A stretch of DNA of 64,000 nucleotides from Planococcus shixiaomingii (lineage in GTDB: Bacteria > Bacillota > Bacilli > Bacillales_A > Planococcaceae), in NCBI RefSeq assembly GCF_030413615.1, contig NZ_CP129236.1:3022001-3086000 (forward strand), read 5' to 3'. Shown piece after piece: positions 9,273 through 18,669 of this stretch. Under the pieces are notes generated by a model that saw only the letters and a list, made by a program, of their open reading frames with translations, was not told the origin of the DNA and searched no databases. Position 1 is the stretch's first letter, and every line of letters begins with the position of its first letter. A program made the translations under genes and the position numbers.

Positions 9273-9956
9273 TCAATAAGCTCCTATTCGCTTTATGACG
9301 CAAATAACTGTTTTGTATAATATTTCAATGTCTAAGCGAATTGATTGATTCTGCACATAGTGAAGCTCTATATCTACACGCTCTGGGTAGCAAACGTTGC
9401 TGCGCCCACAAACCTGCCAAAAACCAGTTATGCCAGGTTTTGCAGAAAGAAACAGCTCTTTTTTCTCTTCATAAGCATTTAGCTCCTGTTCTACTAGCGG
9501 TCGTGGTCCCACTAAACTCATTTCACCTTTAAAGACATTTATAAATTGAGGAATTTCATCAATACTGGTTTTTCTAATAAACAAGCCAAACGGAGTAATT
9601 CTCGGATCTTCTTCTGCTGCAATTTTATAGTTATTATTAACGTATTTTTTATATAGCAATTCATCCTTTTTCAAGAAGTCCTCAGCGTTCTTTATCATTG
9701 AACGAAATTTATATATTTCAAAAACCTCTCCATTTTTTCCCAAGCGCTTCTGCTTAAAAAAAATTGGCCCTTTATTTTTACCAAATATATAAAAAAAGGA
9801 ACACGGCAGCATTATTATTCCAAGTAAAAAAATTCCTATTATGGCCCCTACAACATCAATACTCCTTTTAGAAAAAATATAAATGGCCCCTGGAGCGGGC
9901 TGTATTTTTTCTATAGATGTACCCTCAAAATTTAATTGCGGACTCTTCATAGTCAA
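9273..9956 (-). CDS. Initiating sugar transferase, module A
   Basis: Polyprenyl-phosphate sugar-1-phosphate transferase of the bacterial sugar transferase family (WcaJ/EpsL C-terminal type). One N-terminal membrane hairpin (about 35-60 in the longest frame) is followed by KQKRLGKNGEVFEIYKFRSM, RKTSIDEIPQFINV, GPRPLVEQE and PGITGFWQV. It attaches the first sugar phosphate to undecaprenyl phosphate. The open frame extends to a GTG at 9992, but AAGGAGGAG lies inside that extension, so I place the start at the TTG at 9956 (or ATG at 9950). It heads the operon with the GT2, CapA, CapB and flippase genes. It is one of three such enzymes in the window. Confidence 0.92.
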   Translation of the reverse strand: MTMKSPQLNFEGTSIEKIQPAPGAIYIFSKRSIDVVGAIIGIFLLGIIMLPCSFFYIFGKNKGPIFFKQKRLGKNGEVFEIYKFRSMIKNAEDFLKKDELLYKKYVNNNYKIAAEEDPRITPFGLFIRKTSIDEIPQFINVFKGEMSLVGPRPLVEQELNAYEEKKELFLSAKPGITGFWQVCGRSNVCYPERVDIELHYVQNQSIRLDIEILYKTVICVIKRIGAY

Positions 9957-10348
9957 TTGAATCTCCTCCTTTTTTTCTGTTTCAAGAGACACGATATAAA
10001 AAATTCACGTGGCTTTAAACAATAGGAGAGTGAAAAAACACATGTTCTATAAATCTAGATAATAAGGATTCAAAACGGATTAATTTTATGGTCTCTTAAA
10101 TAACAGAAATTCCACTCCTTCCCCTAAATAGCAGAAAATTAAGAATTTAATAATTTTTTTACAATTCTAACACTACTTTTGCCCTGCGTCACTAAACTTT
10201 TTTTATATTTTTCAATTTATTTAATTTTTCTTTAATCCTTTTAGACTATAAATTTTTCCGAAATACTTATTCAATATTTTATTTTTTAAAATTTTTATAG
10301 AGTTATCTTTGTCAAGACTCTTTTAACCGTTATTAAATCAGCTGAACG
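9957..10348. other. Promoter-bearing gap upstream of the module A initiating transferase
   Basis: About 390 very AT-rich bases with no coding signal. They should contain the promoter and leader of the 9273-9956 operon, because a terminator (10349-10390) separates it from the polymerase gene. I could not assign a promoter with confidence. Confidence 0.4.
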
Positions 10349-10390
10349 AAAAAAGGGTGTTTTTCAAGTCAGTTGAAAACACCCCTTTTT
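10349..10390 (-). terminator. Terminator after the EpsG-type polymerase gene
   Basis: Hairpin of AAAAGGGTGTTTTTCAA with TTGAAAACACCCCTTTTT, with A and T runs on either side so that it could act in both directions. It lies 50 bases after the polymerase stop and splits module A into two transcription units. Confidence 0.8.
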
Positions 10391-10439
10391 ATACCCCTTA
10401 ATCCAAAACTACTATATGGCAATTACATTTTCCGTATGT

Positions 10440-11561
10440 TTAATTCATCAAAATATAAGGATTTATTCCGTGTGTGCCTTGAATTACTCTAATAACAAAA
10501 TACAAAAACCAAAACGATACAGAAGCTATAGCCATTGTTTTACTAATACCTATTAAAGAACGACGATTCTCAATCTCTTTACTTTCATAGATGGAATGAA
10601 TTAAGTAATCATAAAATAAAATTACCGATGGGTAGAAGTAGAATTGAAATCTATCTACAGCTTCAATCCCAGAGCCGCTGTATAAAAACAGGAAACCTAA
10701 ATAATAAGTAAGAATAAATTTATCGGAAACCTTTTCGGCTTTTTTGATAGATAGGATGTAATACAAAAAGAAGTATTGTATTAGTACAGGAAAAAATTCT
10801 ATCAATCCCTTTTGCTTATTGACGGTGAAAAAAAACTCTGAATTGTTAAGGTACTTTTGAGAGTAGTAATTAAAATTTATCAAAAGATCCGAAACTATTT
10901 CTTTAGGAAGTGCAAAAAAATATCCACTCACAGTGCAAATAAAAGCTATGATTACTATAGGTTTATTAATTTTTAAAAGCCTTAAAAAGATTATGGGAAA
11001 CATATATATCGCGCTATGATGAAATTGCATTGCTAATATAATCAATAACAAATAAACTAGAAAATCTTTCGTTTTCAGCTGTTTTTTTAGTATATAAGTA
11101 ATCCCTAAAAACACTACTGAAATCGCTACTGCTTGCCTCATTCCGTTAAATACGTAAAAAAAATAATACGATAAGATAAAAAAAGTGAAACTAACAAAAA
11201 AATTATAACTAACTTTCTTAATAGCCATTAAATTAAACATTAGAAACAATCCAGTAATCATTGCAGTAAAAATGAGGAAGTTGCCTTCTTGTCTGGCAAA
11301 ATCATAAATAAGAATTATCAAATAATCGAAGTACTTTCCATAATCGCCATTAACGTAAAAACTATGATACATAGGGTAATCAATGCCTACATTTATCGAT
11401 CTTAAAACGGTCATGAAAAAAAGAAAAATTATGATGGGAATTAGGAAAATGAGTTGCATTAGTTTAAGATGGGTCATTCCGTTGTTCTTTGTATAAAAAA
11501 GTGGCAAGTTGAGCAAAAAAATCATATATAGTAAACTACCGAGTATTAAATATGGATACAT
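10440..11561 (-). CDS. EpsG-family polysaccharide polymerase
   Basis: Multi-spanning membrane protein of the EpsG family, the Wzy-like polymerases of Gram-positive exopolysaccharide loci. The signature segment SINVGIDYPMYHSFY follows the second helix, as in EpsG proteins, and at least nine hydrophobic segments are visible. It would join lipid-linked repeat units on the outer face. The frame opens at 11579, but a GAAAGAGG site 7 bases before the second ATG places the start at 11561 (MYPYLILGSL). It is the last gene of the LicD operon, followed by a strong terminator. Confidence 0.85.
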   Translation of the reverse strand: MYPYLILGSLLYMIFLLNLPLFYTKNNGMTHLKLMQLIFLIPIIIFLFFMTVLRSINVGIDYPMYHSFYVNGDYGKYFDYLIILIYDFARQEGNFLIFTAMITGLFLMFNLMAIKKVSYNFFVSFTFFILSYYFFYVFNGMRQAVAISVVFLGITYILKKQLKTKDFLVYLLLIILAMQFHHSAIYMFPIIFLRLLKINKPIVIIAFICTVSGYFFALPKEIVSDLLINFNYYSQKYLNNSEFFFTVNKQKGLIEFFPVLIQYFFLYYILSIKKAEKVSDKFILTYYLGFLFLYSGSGIEAVDRFQFYFYPSVILFYDYLIHSIYESKEIENRRSLIGISKTMAIASVSFWFLYFVIRVIQGTHGINPYILMN

Positions 11562-11608
11562 AGAATGGCCTCTTTCCATGTTTATATTTAATATATTTTA
11601 AACCTATC

Positions 11609-12685
11609 TTATATTTCTTTAACTATGGATTTATAAATTTCTATAATTTTCTTATTCATCAAATCGCTAGTAAACTTTTCTAAAAATCTCTCTTCACCCT
11701 TTTCCCCAAGCTTTATTAATTCCTTTTTATTTAAATTAAATAGTACCTTTAAAATTGAATTTTCATTTTCAATATCAAAAAGGTATCCTGTTTTCCCATG
11801 AATTACTATTTCCGGTAGCGCTCCTTTGTTACTAGCAATTACAGCTTTTTTATTTTTCATAGCTTCAATAGCAACTAAACCAAAACCTTCCCATCTAGAA
11901 GGCACAATGACAGCATCGAATAACGAATAATACGAATCAATGATCTCGTTGTCTAACCACCCTAATTGCACAAAATTACTAGGAAAACTAATTTCTTTTT
12001 CTTTTCTTTCTACTACTTGCTCTCCAATTAAATACACTGTGATGTTTGATAAATTATGATCAGAAAAGGTTTTTATAAGGATGTCCAATCCTTTTTGCTT
12101 ATCGAACCTTCCAATAAACAATAAATTGATTTTAGTTGGATCGACTCGTAAATTTATATCAACTGTTTTTCTGTTTTCAGATATACCATTGTAAATTAAA
12201 ACTGATTTTGACCTTAATAAACTGTATTGAAGGGCCTGTTGATGTTCATAATTTGAAATATTGATAATTTTATCTGTTGCTAAAGCTAAAATGCTTTCTA
12301 TTAATACATATATATTTTGTTTTAGCCGGGAAGTTTCCATCAAAAAACTCCAACCATGTGCGCAGTAAACTACTTTAAAGCTTCTTTTCTTAAAAAGTAA
12401 CAATCCTCTTGTATAAAATCCCGCAAAAGTGCTATGTATATGTATGATTTCTGGTTGTAGTTGCTCAATTTTTTTGTATATGATTATACCGGCTTTTAGT
12501 ATGCCAATGATGTTTCTCTCATAAGCATATTTATAAACATTATCACCGTCTTGAAACTCAGTTTTTTCACTTGTAACTAGAAACACTTCTTCTATATCGG
12601 AACTTTTCGACTGGTAAGGTAGAAGATGATTCAAGTATGTCCCTACTCCGCCCTTAGTATTTTCACCTATGTGCATTACTTTCAT
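11609..12685 (-). CDS. Family 4 glycosyltransferase
   Basis: 358-residue GT-B fold enzyme. The N-terminal domain starts MKVMHIGENTKGGVGTYLNHLL (acceptor side), with IIHIHSTFAGF near 98-108. The C-terminal donor domain shows LLFIGRFDKQKG and the family 4 E-x7-E motif EGFGLVAIEAMKNKKAVIAS, which binds the nucleotide sugar. It is a cytoplasmic enzyme that probably adds one residue of the module A repeat unit. The start follows AAAGGAGGCGGG. It lies between the DUF1015 gene and the polymerase in the same operon. Confidence 0.93.
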   Translation of the reverse strand: MKVMHIGENTKGGVGTYLNHLLPYQSKSSDIEEVFLVTSEKTEFQDGDNVYKYAYERNIIGILKAGIIIYKKIEQLQPEIIHIHSTFAGFYTRGLLLFKKRSFKVVYCAHGWSFLMETSRLKQNIYVLIESILALATDKIINISNYEHQQALQYSLLRSKSVLIYNGISENRKTVDINLRVDPTKINLLFIGRFDKQKGLDILIKTFSDHNLSNITVYLIGEQVVERKEKEISFPSNFVQLGWLDNEIIDSYYSLFDAVIVPSRWEGFGLVAIEAMKNKKAVIASNKGALPEIVIHGKTGYLFDIENENSILKVLFNLNKKELIKLGEKGEERFLEKFTSDLMNKKIIEIYKSIVKEI

Positions 12686-12772
12686 TTTCCCGCCTCCTTT
12701 TCCAGCTATACTTATAATTCATACATCCATATCTAGAAACTTAATTACTTTACAAGAAATGTTTGCATAAAG

Positions 12773-13822
12773 TTATTTGTATTGCTTAAAAACTAAGAAC
12801 GATGGAAATTTAGGCGCAAACCACGTTGACTTGGGCGGCATGATCGTATTTTTATTTGCGCAATCTATAAACTCTTCTTTCGTAATGGGGTATGTTTCAA
12901 TCAAAATATTCTTCTTACCTGGCGATAACTTATAATTTTTCAGTTCAGCTTCTGATAGATACCGCAAGATGCCTGAGTCGAAAATCCGGAAAGCCTGGGA
13001 AATAATTTGTGTATTTAAGCGATATATATCGTTGTTCCAAAAAGCATCCGAGTTTAACTCGATAAGATTTACAACAAATTTTTCTTCTTCATATTCAAGC
13101 CGGACTTTGCCTTTTGAAAGAGGCGTGTTTTCTTTCACCACATGGAACTTATCATGAATAAATTTTTTCGCATTTTCAAATAATTGTGCGTCTATATCCG
13201 GAATGACGCGGTGAATCGGCAAAATGTCTAAATATTCAAAGCTTATTAAACAGGACAAAACGGAATTTTTAAATCCTGACAATGAAGTTGTATATAAACG
13301 ATGATGACCATCTGCCACATAAATGCTTTCTTCATCTGTAAATTCTTTTGTAATGTTAGCAGCTTCTTCTCCACTAAAAACAAAGATTTCTAACTCCATG
13401 CTTAAACTGAATTTATCTACATATTTCTTCTCGTTAATGTAAACCTCATAATTTATCTTTTTTTTGTGAGCAAGTAATATTGGAGCAGCCTCACAATTAT
13501 AGCTATAGAGATTGCTTAACATACCTTGAACTGTGTCCGGCATAACTAGCTCATGGCATTTTATACGGCCGGAATCGTACTCCTTGATCGGCACATCTCC
13601 AATCAAGCCATAAACATGATTATATTTAAAAATATAAATAGCATTATTATAATTTTTAATTGGTTGTACATTTAACCGCTCTTTCTCCAATTGAGTAAGA
13701 AACAAAGTTCTTTCATCAAGCGCTACTTTATTTCCTTCGATATTTACTAAATTGATAAACTCAGAATCATATATTTCACCGCTAACGTTAATAAATGATT
13801 TTTCCAGTACATTAATTTCCAA
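12773..13822 (-). CDS. DUF1015 protein, possible free-serine kinase
   Basis: 349-residue DUF1015 protein, recognised by GRIKCHELVMPDTVQGML (the family's K-x-HE block, about 85-101) and ADGHHRLYTTS at 170-180. The DGHHR motif resembles the ParB/sulfiredoxin-fold free-serine kinases SerK and SbnI, and DUF1015 genes often accompany serA/serC as far as I recall; a serine kinase or related role is therefore an inference, not shown. Translation starts at a TTG (13822) 5 bases after GGAGGAG. The gene lies directly downstream of the cytidylyltransferase-PLP fusion, in the same operon as LicD, which is what suggests it supplies O-phosphoserine for head-group synthesis. No membrane segment. Confidence 0.8.
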   Translation of the reverse strand: MEINVLEKSFINVSGEIYDSEFINLVNIEGNKVALDERTLFLTQLEKERLNVQPIKNYNNAIYIFKYNHVYGLIGDVPIKEYDSGRIKCHELVMPDTVQGMLSNLYSYNCEAAPILLAHKKKINYEVYINEKKYVDKFSLSMELEIFVFSGEEAANITKEFTDEESIYVADGHHRLYTTSLSGFKNSVLSCLISFEYLDILPIHRVIPDIDAQLFENAKKFIHDKFHVVKENTPLSKGKVRLEYEEEKFVVNLIELNSDAFWNNDIYRLNTQIISQAFRIFDSGILRYLSEAELKNYKLSPGKKNILIETYPITKEEFIDCANKNTIMPPKSTWFAPKFPSFLVFKQYK

Positions 13823-13903
13823 AATATCTCCTCCATATAAAGACTCATTTCCGTTATTTATAGGAGTTACGATATAAAAAGAATACTATCTGTATCTTTG
13901 CTT

Positions 13904-15715
13904 CTATTCTAAAATCTCTTTTAAAGCTGCAACCAACTTATCATTTTCTTCCGACCGCTTTACTGCTATTCGCACATACTCCCCATTCAAGCCATTTTTT
14001 TGTGATAAATCTTTAATTAATAGATTAAATCTGTCCAGCAAGGCTTCTGTTACATCTTTTGCTTTGTGAGATCCTAGGACTTCACAAAGCACATAGTTTG
14101 CTTGAGAAGGTACAACTCGTAAGCCTTTAACGCTAGAAAGGTCCTCAATATAATCACGTCTTACATTTTGAAATCTCCTCATGCCTTCTTTGTAATCGTC
14201 TTTATACTTCTCAAAAATTTGCATATAAAATTCTCCAAAGGAATTGATATTCCAAATGGCTACATCTTTCTTTATTTCATCAATCAGCTCTGTGTTGTAT
14301 GCAGCAAGAATACCAAGACGAAGTCCAGGGACACCAAAAGATTTAGAAATGCTCTTTAGGACGACTAAATTAGGATGACAAGATAAAATTTCTTCTTGTA
14401 GTAAAGTAGCACCTTCTTCTTCCGCGAAGTCGACAAATGATTCATCCACAATGAAGGTAATCTTTTTGCTTTCCGCCCATGCCGCGATTCCCAAAATATC
14501 TTCCTTACTAATATAGTTTCCTGAAGGATTGTCAGGATTGATCAATAGCAAAAGGGAAATTTCCTCGTTTTCATAGAACTCCATTAAATCGTTTGCCGTG
14601 TAGGAATAATTATGATTTTTCGGATAAAAAGGCACAATATCATCTTTCCGTTTCCGATTTGGGTATTCTTCAAATGTCGGTACAGCCATTCCAATTTTTC
14701 CAGGAAGAATTTCCATCAGTGATTTTATTATTTCAGCCGCTCCATTTCCAACGACTACATGTTCTTTTTTCAATCCAAAATACTTTGCAGCTAATAGGCT
14801 GTTAATTCCCATTCCAGAAGGATAATCACAAACTAATCGTTCAAGATTAGCTTTAATTTCATCCAGTATTTTCGGAGATGGATAAAAAGGATTTACTAAA
14901 TAACAAAAGTCAATTAACCCGGGATATCTCCAATAACCGCCATATCTACTCTGAATTTTATTTAATTTGTCTTCGGGAGAAACGGCAAAAATAGATTCAG
15001 CTATATCTAGATCTTGTGCATCGTCTATTTCATACCAAGACTCTTCTTCTAGCAGAGTGGCCTTTATTTCCGGCTTTTCTAACATTGTAATTACTTTAAG
15101 TACTTGCTCATAATACTCATTGTTTCCAAGCGCTTTACTGTAAGCTTCTAAAAAAGGTACGTAATGGCTCGCAGAAAATTCTTTGCTGAATTTATAGATA
15201 TTTACTGTTTTATAGTAGCTTGGGCTATCTTCATATTTAAAATCCTTTTTACCTAAAAAACTTTTTATATTGTTTTCTTCGTCTAAAGTAACGACAGTAC
15301 CGTCCATCCAACTTTCATACTTCGCTACCAAGGCGAGGCTAGGATATGGATTTTCAATTATTTTACTTACAACAGCGCTTTCAAAGATCAAATCTGATTC
15401 CAAAAGCAATGTGTCTTCCATTAACAGGTACTCTCTTGCCATGAAAAGCGAATAAATGTTATTTGTCTTATCGTAGATTTCATTTTCTATATATTCGATT
15501 GGCGTAGTGATGCCTAAAGTAGAAACAAAGTCTGTTAGCTCTTTTCCTTTGTAGCCGATCACTAAGACAATCTTTGAAAGTTTGAGATCATCGAGTTGGC
15601 GAAGCATTCTTTCAATCATAGTGACCCCATTCACCTTTACCATACTTTTTGTATTATTATCTGTTAGTTCTTTAAGGCGCTTTCCCATACCAGCCGCTAA
15701 TATCATCCCTTGCAT
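13904..15715 (-). CDS. Cytidylyltransferase fused to CobD-like PLP enzyme
   Basis: 603-residue two-domain protein. Residues 1-243 form a LicC-type nucleotidyltransferase: LAAGMGKRL at 6-14, KSMVKVNG at 23-30, KTNNIYSL at 83-90, ESD at 106-108 and WYEIDDAQDL at 227-236. Residues about 250-603 form a fold-I PLP enzyme of the histidinol-phosphate aminotransferase/CobD group: NPDNPSG at 393-399, DESFVDF at 424-430 and SISKSFGVPGLRLG at 455-468, with Lys458 as the probable PLP lysine. CobD-like relatives such as Campylobacter Cj1436 decarboxylate phosphoserine to phosphoethanolamine, so one polypeptide could make phosphoethanolamine and activate it as CDP-ethanolamine. An aminotransferase role is the alternative. 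It starts 18 bases after the LicD gene. Confidence 0.88.
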   Translation of the reverse strand: MQGMILAAGMGKRLKELTDNNTKSMVKVNGVTMIERMLRQLDDLKLSKIVLVIGYKGKELTDFVSTLGITTPIEYIENEIYDKTNNIYSLFMAREYLLMEDTLLLESDLIFESAVVSKIIENPYPSLALVAKYESWMDGTVVTLDEENNIKSFLGKKDFKYEDSPSYYKTVNIYKFSKEFSASHYVPFLEAYSKALGNNEYYEQVLKVITMLEKPEIKATLLEEESWYEIDDAQDLDIAESIFAVSPEDKLNKIQSRYGGYWRYPGLIDFCYLVNPFYPSPKILDEIKANLERLVCDYPSGMGINSLLAAKYFGLKKEHVVVGNGAAEIIKSLMEILPGKIGMAVPTFEEYPNRKRKDDIVPFYPKNHNYSYTANDLMEFYENEEISLLLLINPDNPSGNYISKEDILGIAAWAESKKITFIVDESFVDFAEEEGATLLQEEILSCHPNLVVLKSISKSFGVPGLRLGILAAYNTELIDEIKKDVAIWNINSFGEFYMQIFEKYKDDYKEGMRRFQNVRRDYIEDLSSVKGLRVVPSQANYVLCEVLGSHKAKDVTEALLDRFNLLIKDLSQKNGLNGEYVRIAVKRSEENDKLVAALKEILE

Positions 15716-15733
15716 TCCGCTTCAATCCCTTTA

Positions 15734-16573
15734 CTAGTTAGTGGAAAACTTAACTTCTAAAAATTCATGAGTAAAAGTTTGCTCTTCTATAGGTGGTAAT
15801 TTCATGTAATCTCCATACGACGCTTTTAAATATGCATCCTTATTTTTAATTGATTGAAAATCGTATTTTTCAAAACTGATGTGGTCATACTCGTTGAAAA
15901 TCTCAATATCCATTAACATATTGTCTTTGTATTGATATGAAGCTGTTGTTCTGTCACCGTAGGTATATTTATTTTTGTCGTTATTATTTTTTGTACGAAT
16001 ATAAGTTTCTAGCCTATTGAAAAAACTAAAGCCAACTATTCTGGCTACTGGATATAACAGCAATCTGAGACTCTTTTTTAATTTACTGTTAGAACTGTAT
16101 GCCCATTCTCTAGTGTATGAGTACTTTAATAGGTGTATTGCAGAAATCAGTAAATTATCAAGTGTTCTAATTATTTTGTTGGAGGCAACTTTATCAATTG
16201 GAAAAAGATCAATATATACTCCGTTCTTCATATCAATTTTTTGCATATTAAAATCTATAAGTGTTGTAGAGGTATCAATTAACTTGCAAAAGTTCAAAGG
16301 ATATTTTGAATCAGTTTGATAAGTTTGAATGAAAAGATTGGGTGAAAAAAAATTTTGGGCTTCATTGATGAATCGGTTATATTCTTCTCTTAATAATGCA
16401 ACGTCTATATCATCGTCCCAAGGGATAAATCCTTGATGCCTGACTGCGCCTAATAGCGTCCCTGAGGATAAGGTGTAATTTATCCCTAATTTTTTACAAA
16501 CCCTATCAAATTCTATTAAAATGTTTAACTCTGCTTCTTTTAATTTTTTTAACTCTTTTTCGTTTATCTTCAC
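15734..16573 (-). CDS. LicD-family phosphotransferase
   Basis: 279-residue LicD-type nucleotidyltransferase-fold enzyme. The signature GAVRHQGFIPWDDDID is at about 42-57, preceded by SSGTLL; the acidic DDDID chelates metal. LicD proteins move phosphocholine, phosphoethanolamine or similar groups from a CDP carrier onto a glycan in the cytoplasm. The start is GTG at 16573, 7 bases after GAGGTGG. It is the first gene of the operon LicD - fusion - DUF1015 - GT4 - polymerase, which ties it to the CDP-alcohol predicted for the fusion protein. The acceptor sugar is unknown. Confidence 0.9.
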   Translation of the reverse strand: MKINEKELKKLKEAELNILIEFDRVCKKLGINYTLSSGTLLGAVRHQGFIPWDDDIDVALLREEYNRFINEAQNFFSPNLFIQTYQTDSKYPLNFCKLIDTSTTLIDFNMQKIDMKNGVYIDLFPIDKVASNKIIRTLDNLLISAIHLLKYSYTREWAYSSNSKLKKSLRLLLYPVARIVGFSFFNRLETYIRTKNNNDKNKYTYGDRTTASYQYKDNMLMDIEIFNEYDHISFEKYDFQSIKNKDAYLKASYGDYMKLPPIEEQTFTHEFLEVKFSTN

Positions 16574-17072
16574 TCCGACACCACCTCAAATTTATTTAAA
16601 AATCAACAAACCACCTTTGTTGGTATAAAGTATACAAAAATAAAAAATCTGGCTTTCGGAATCTCCTACACTTAGTTAAAGAATTTTATAAGGAACTTTA
16701 AAACTTTGATGCAGAGAATATGTAAGGGATTTTCTAGTTGAGCGCAAAATTTCCTGAATTAGAACATTTCTCTTCCTATGGGATTGTTGCGCATATTTAC
16801 CGGCTAAATAAATATCTGTAATTGAATACAATTTTACGAATATTCAGACTAAATAGCAAGTTAATATTTTAAACACAAAAAAATATCGCATTCAATTTGC
16901 CTTTGCGATAGAAAAGTGCTTTATTTTTAATTTTAGTTTTCACTTATTAATTCTCTCTAAATCTATTTACCTATATCGCGCAACAATAGACACATCTAAC
17001 AGAAAAATAATAGTTTTCATAATTACTGAAGCTCGATTAGAATATAAAATGCAATTTATTGTGAAACTGTAA
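16574..17072. other. Long leader/promoter gap upstream of the LicD operon
   Basis: Roughly 500 AT-rich bases with no ORF of substance between the deacetylase terminator and the LicD gene. The GCGCAACAAT motif occurs twice in opposite orientations around 16785 and 16980, which might be regulatory, but I see no clear structure. The LicD operon promoter should lie here. Confidence 0.35.
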
Positions 17073-17111
17073 AAGGCGCCACCGGAACATGTTAAATTTC
17101 CGAAGACGCCT
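17073..17111 (-). terminator. Terminator after the polysaccharide deacetylase gene
   Basis: On the minus strand AGGCGTCTTCGGAA pairs with TTCCGGTGGCGCCT (two internal mismatches), followed by TTTTA. A second, weaker hairpin, AGCTGC...GCAGCT at 17162-17186, lies between it and the stop codon. Confidence 0.7.
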
Positions 17112-17190
17112 GTAGCTGCCGTATTCAAAGCTACAACAGTTGTTTAGATTAATGCTTGTTACAGCTGCCCTAATAGAGAGCAGCTTTAGA

Positions 17191-18234
17191 TTAATAAGTA
17201 ATAACCCTTTTAAATCTGTGTTTTAGAGCTGGAAAAAAACCGCTTGCATAACTATGAGGAAAAGATGCAAACAGGTCCGGACTAGGAACGATTCTTGGTA
17301 GACTGCTCAGGTGATTAGAATGTTCCGGGAAAATATTTCCACATCTAGTAGTTGTACAAGTTTTAAAATTCATCTTTCCAGCTATTTCAAATTCTCTGCT
17401 GCCTGCTTCATTTTTTGTGCCGAAAGGAAAAGCAAAGTGATCCACCTTGGCCTCTATCATTGTTTCAAGTTTCTCTTTCGAATCGAGTATTTCTTTCCTG
17501 GCTGTTTCTGCATCCAATGCCTTTAAATTGAAGTGATTAGTTGTATGAGCCCCGATTGTAACTATGCTGTCTTGTGACAATTCCTTTATCTGCTCCCAAG
17601 ACATAGTTAATTTTTGTGAATACTGATGAATATCAATTCCATTCTCTTCAAATAATGCGGTCCATAAGACTTTTTGCTGCTTTATATTCAAGCTCATAAT
17701 CAGCTCTCTTATAGCAGAATAGGCATTTTCTTTTAATACTTCTGTATTGAAAGTATAGTTAATCCCATGAAGTTCAAATTTAATGGATTCTTTGCGATTC
17801 GTTAAATCCTTTAAAGCATACCACCATAAAAGTGCAGTTTTGTCGGGGAAACTGGTGGTAACATAAATTGTAAAAGGCAAATTGTATTTTTTGAAAATCG
17901 GGTATGCTAAAGAGTAATTATCTTCATAACCGTCATCAAATGTTATAACGGCAAACTTTTTAGCTGTTTTAATTTTCCCTGTTATTATTTCGTGTGCGAT
18001 ATCTAAAGAAACTATTTCATAATTATTTTTAATAAAATAGTTGATTATTTCCTCTAAATAGTCCGTAGTAATTTCTAAATCCTCGCAAATAAAATCTTCG
18101 CTGCTAGCAACCACTCTATGTAGCGTCACAATGGTACCAATGCCAGAAAAAAAGGGGCTAAATAAGTTGTTTACAGGTACCATATAAGGTTGATTTAATG
18201 TTTTTCGAACATGTTTGATTACATGTTTTTTCAT
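17191..18234 (-). CDS. Polysaccharide deacetylase (NodB domain)
   Basis: 347-residue carbohydrate esterase family 4 protein. The NodB motif TFDDGYEDN is at about 98-106, and the metal-binding H-x3-H motif appears as GAHTTNHFNL. There is no signal peptide or membrane helix, so it may act on a cytosolic or lipid-linked intermediate, or be exported otherwise. The segment LLWWYALKDL is common in capsule-locus deacetylases. AAAGGAGGAAC precedes the ATG. It is the most upstream gene of module A and forms its own unit, ending at the hairpin 17073-17111. Likely role: removing an N-acetyl group from a polymer sugar. Confidence 0.9.
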   Translation of the reverse strand: MKKHVIKHVRKTLNQPYMVPVNNLFSPFFSGIGTIVTLHRVVASSEDFICEDLEITTDYLEEIINYFIKNNYEIVSLDIAHEIITGKIKTAKKFAVITFDDGYEDNYSLAYPIFKKYNLPFTIYVTTSFPDKTALLWWYALKDLTNRKESIKFELHGINYTFNTEVLKENAYSAIRELIMSLNIKQQKVLWTALFEENGIDIHQYSQKLTMSWEQIKELSQDSIVTIGAHTTNHFNLKALDAETARKEILDSKEKLETMIEAKVDHFAFPFGTKNEAGSREFEIAGKMNFKTCTTTRCGNIFPEHSNHLSSLPRIVPSPDLFASFPHSYASGFFPALKHRFKRVITY

Positions 18235-18669
18235 TTTGTTCCTCCTTTATTTAATTAAGTACTATTTTAATAATTGTTCTCACCATTAGATTTTTCTATT
18301 TTAAAATTACACCAGTTTGTTGGAAACCTAAGATACCTAAATTTTTATGTCTTTAATGGAATAACTTCCAATATTCTCTTCGCTTCATTCCGGTAGTACT
18401 TCCTTCTCGATAAAATGATTTATAGCTTACATTGCTTTTATATTCTCTTACCTTTAATTAAATTCAGAATTTTCAAACATATTAACACAATTTTTTATAC
18501 TTTTTATAATCTAAAAGAACTATTATGCGTAAATATGTATTCAGCAAATTATTTTATTATTCAGAAATCCACTCCTAATCTGGCCAAAAATCAGTTCAAA
18601 GTCTATCCATTAACGCTTATTGAGACTTATACAGAAAGGCTATAAATAAAAATAAAATCAAACAAAATT

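Noticed and set aside
9957..10348. Searched for a second EAR-like element near the module A start.
   Set aside because: Only a short GCAGGGC resemblance near 10180; no closing helix like that at 28713-28868.
13904..15715. Phosphonate route: fusion read as PntC (2-aminoethylphosphonate cytidylyltransferase/transaminase).
   Set aside because: The PLP domain is of the CobD/histidinol-phosphate type with NPDNPSG and SISKSFGVPGLRLG, not the class V type of the phosphonate transaminase, and no PEP mutase or phosphonopyruvate decarboxylase gene is in the window.
18415..18645. 76-codon plus-strand ORF in the spacer.
   Set aside because: Composition (Ile, Phe, Tyr, Asn) is what AT-rich non-coding DNA gives; no ribosome site or family.
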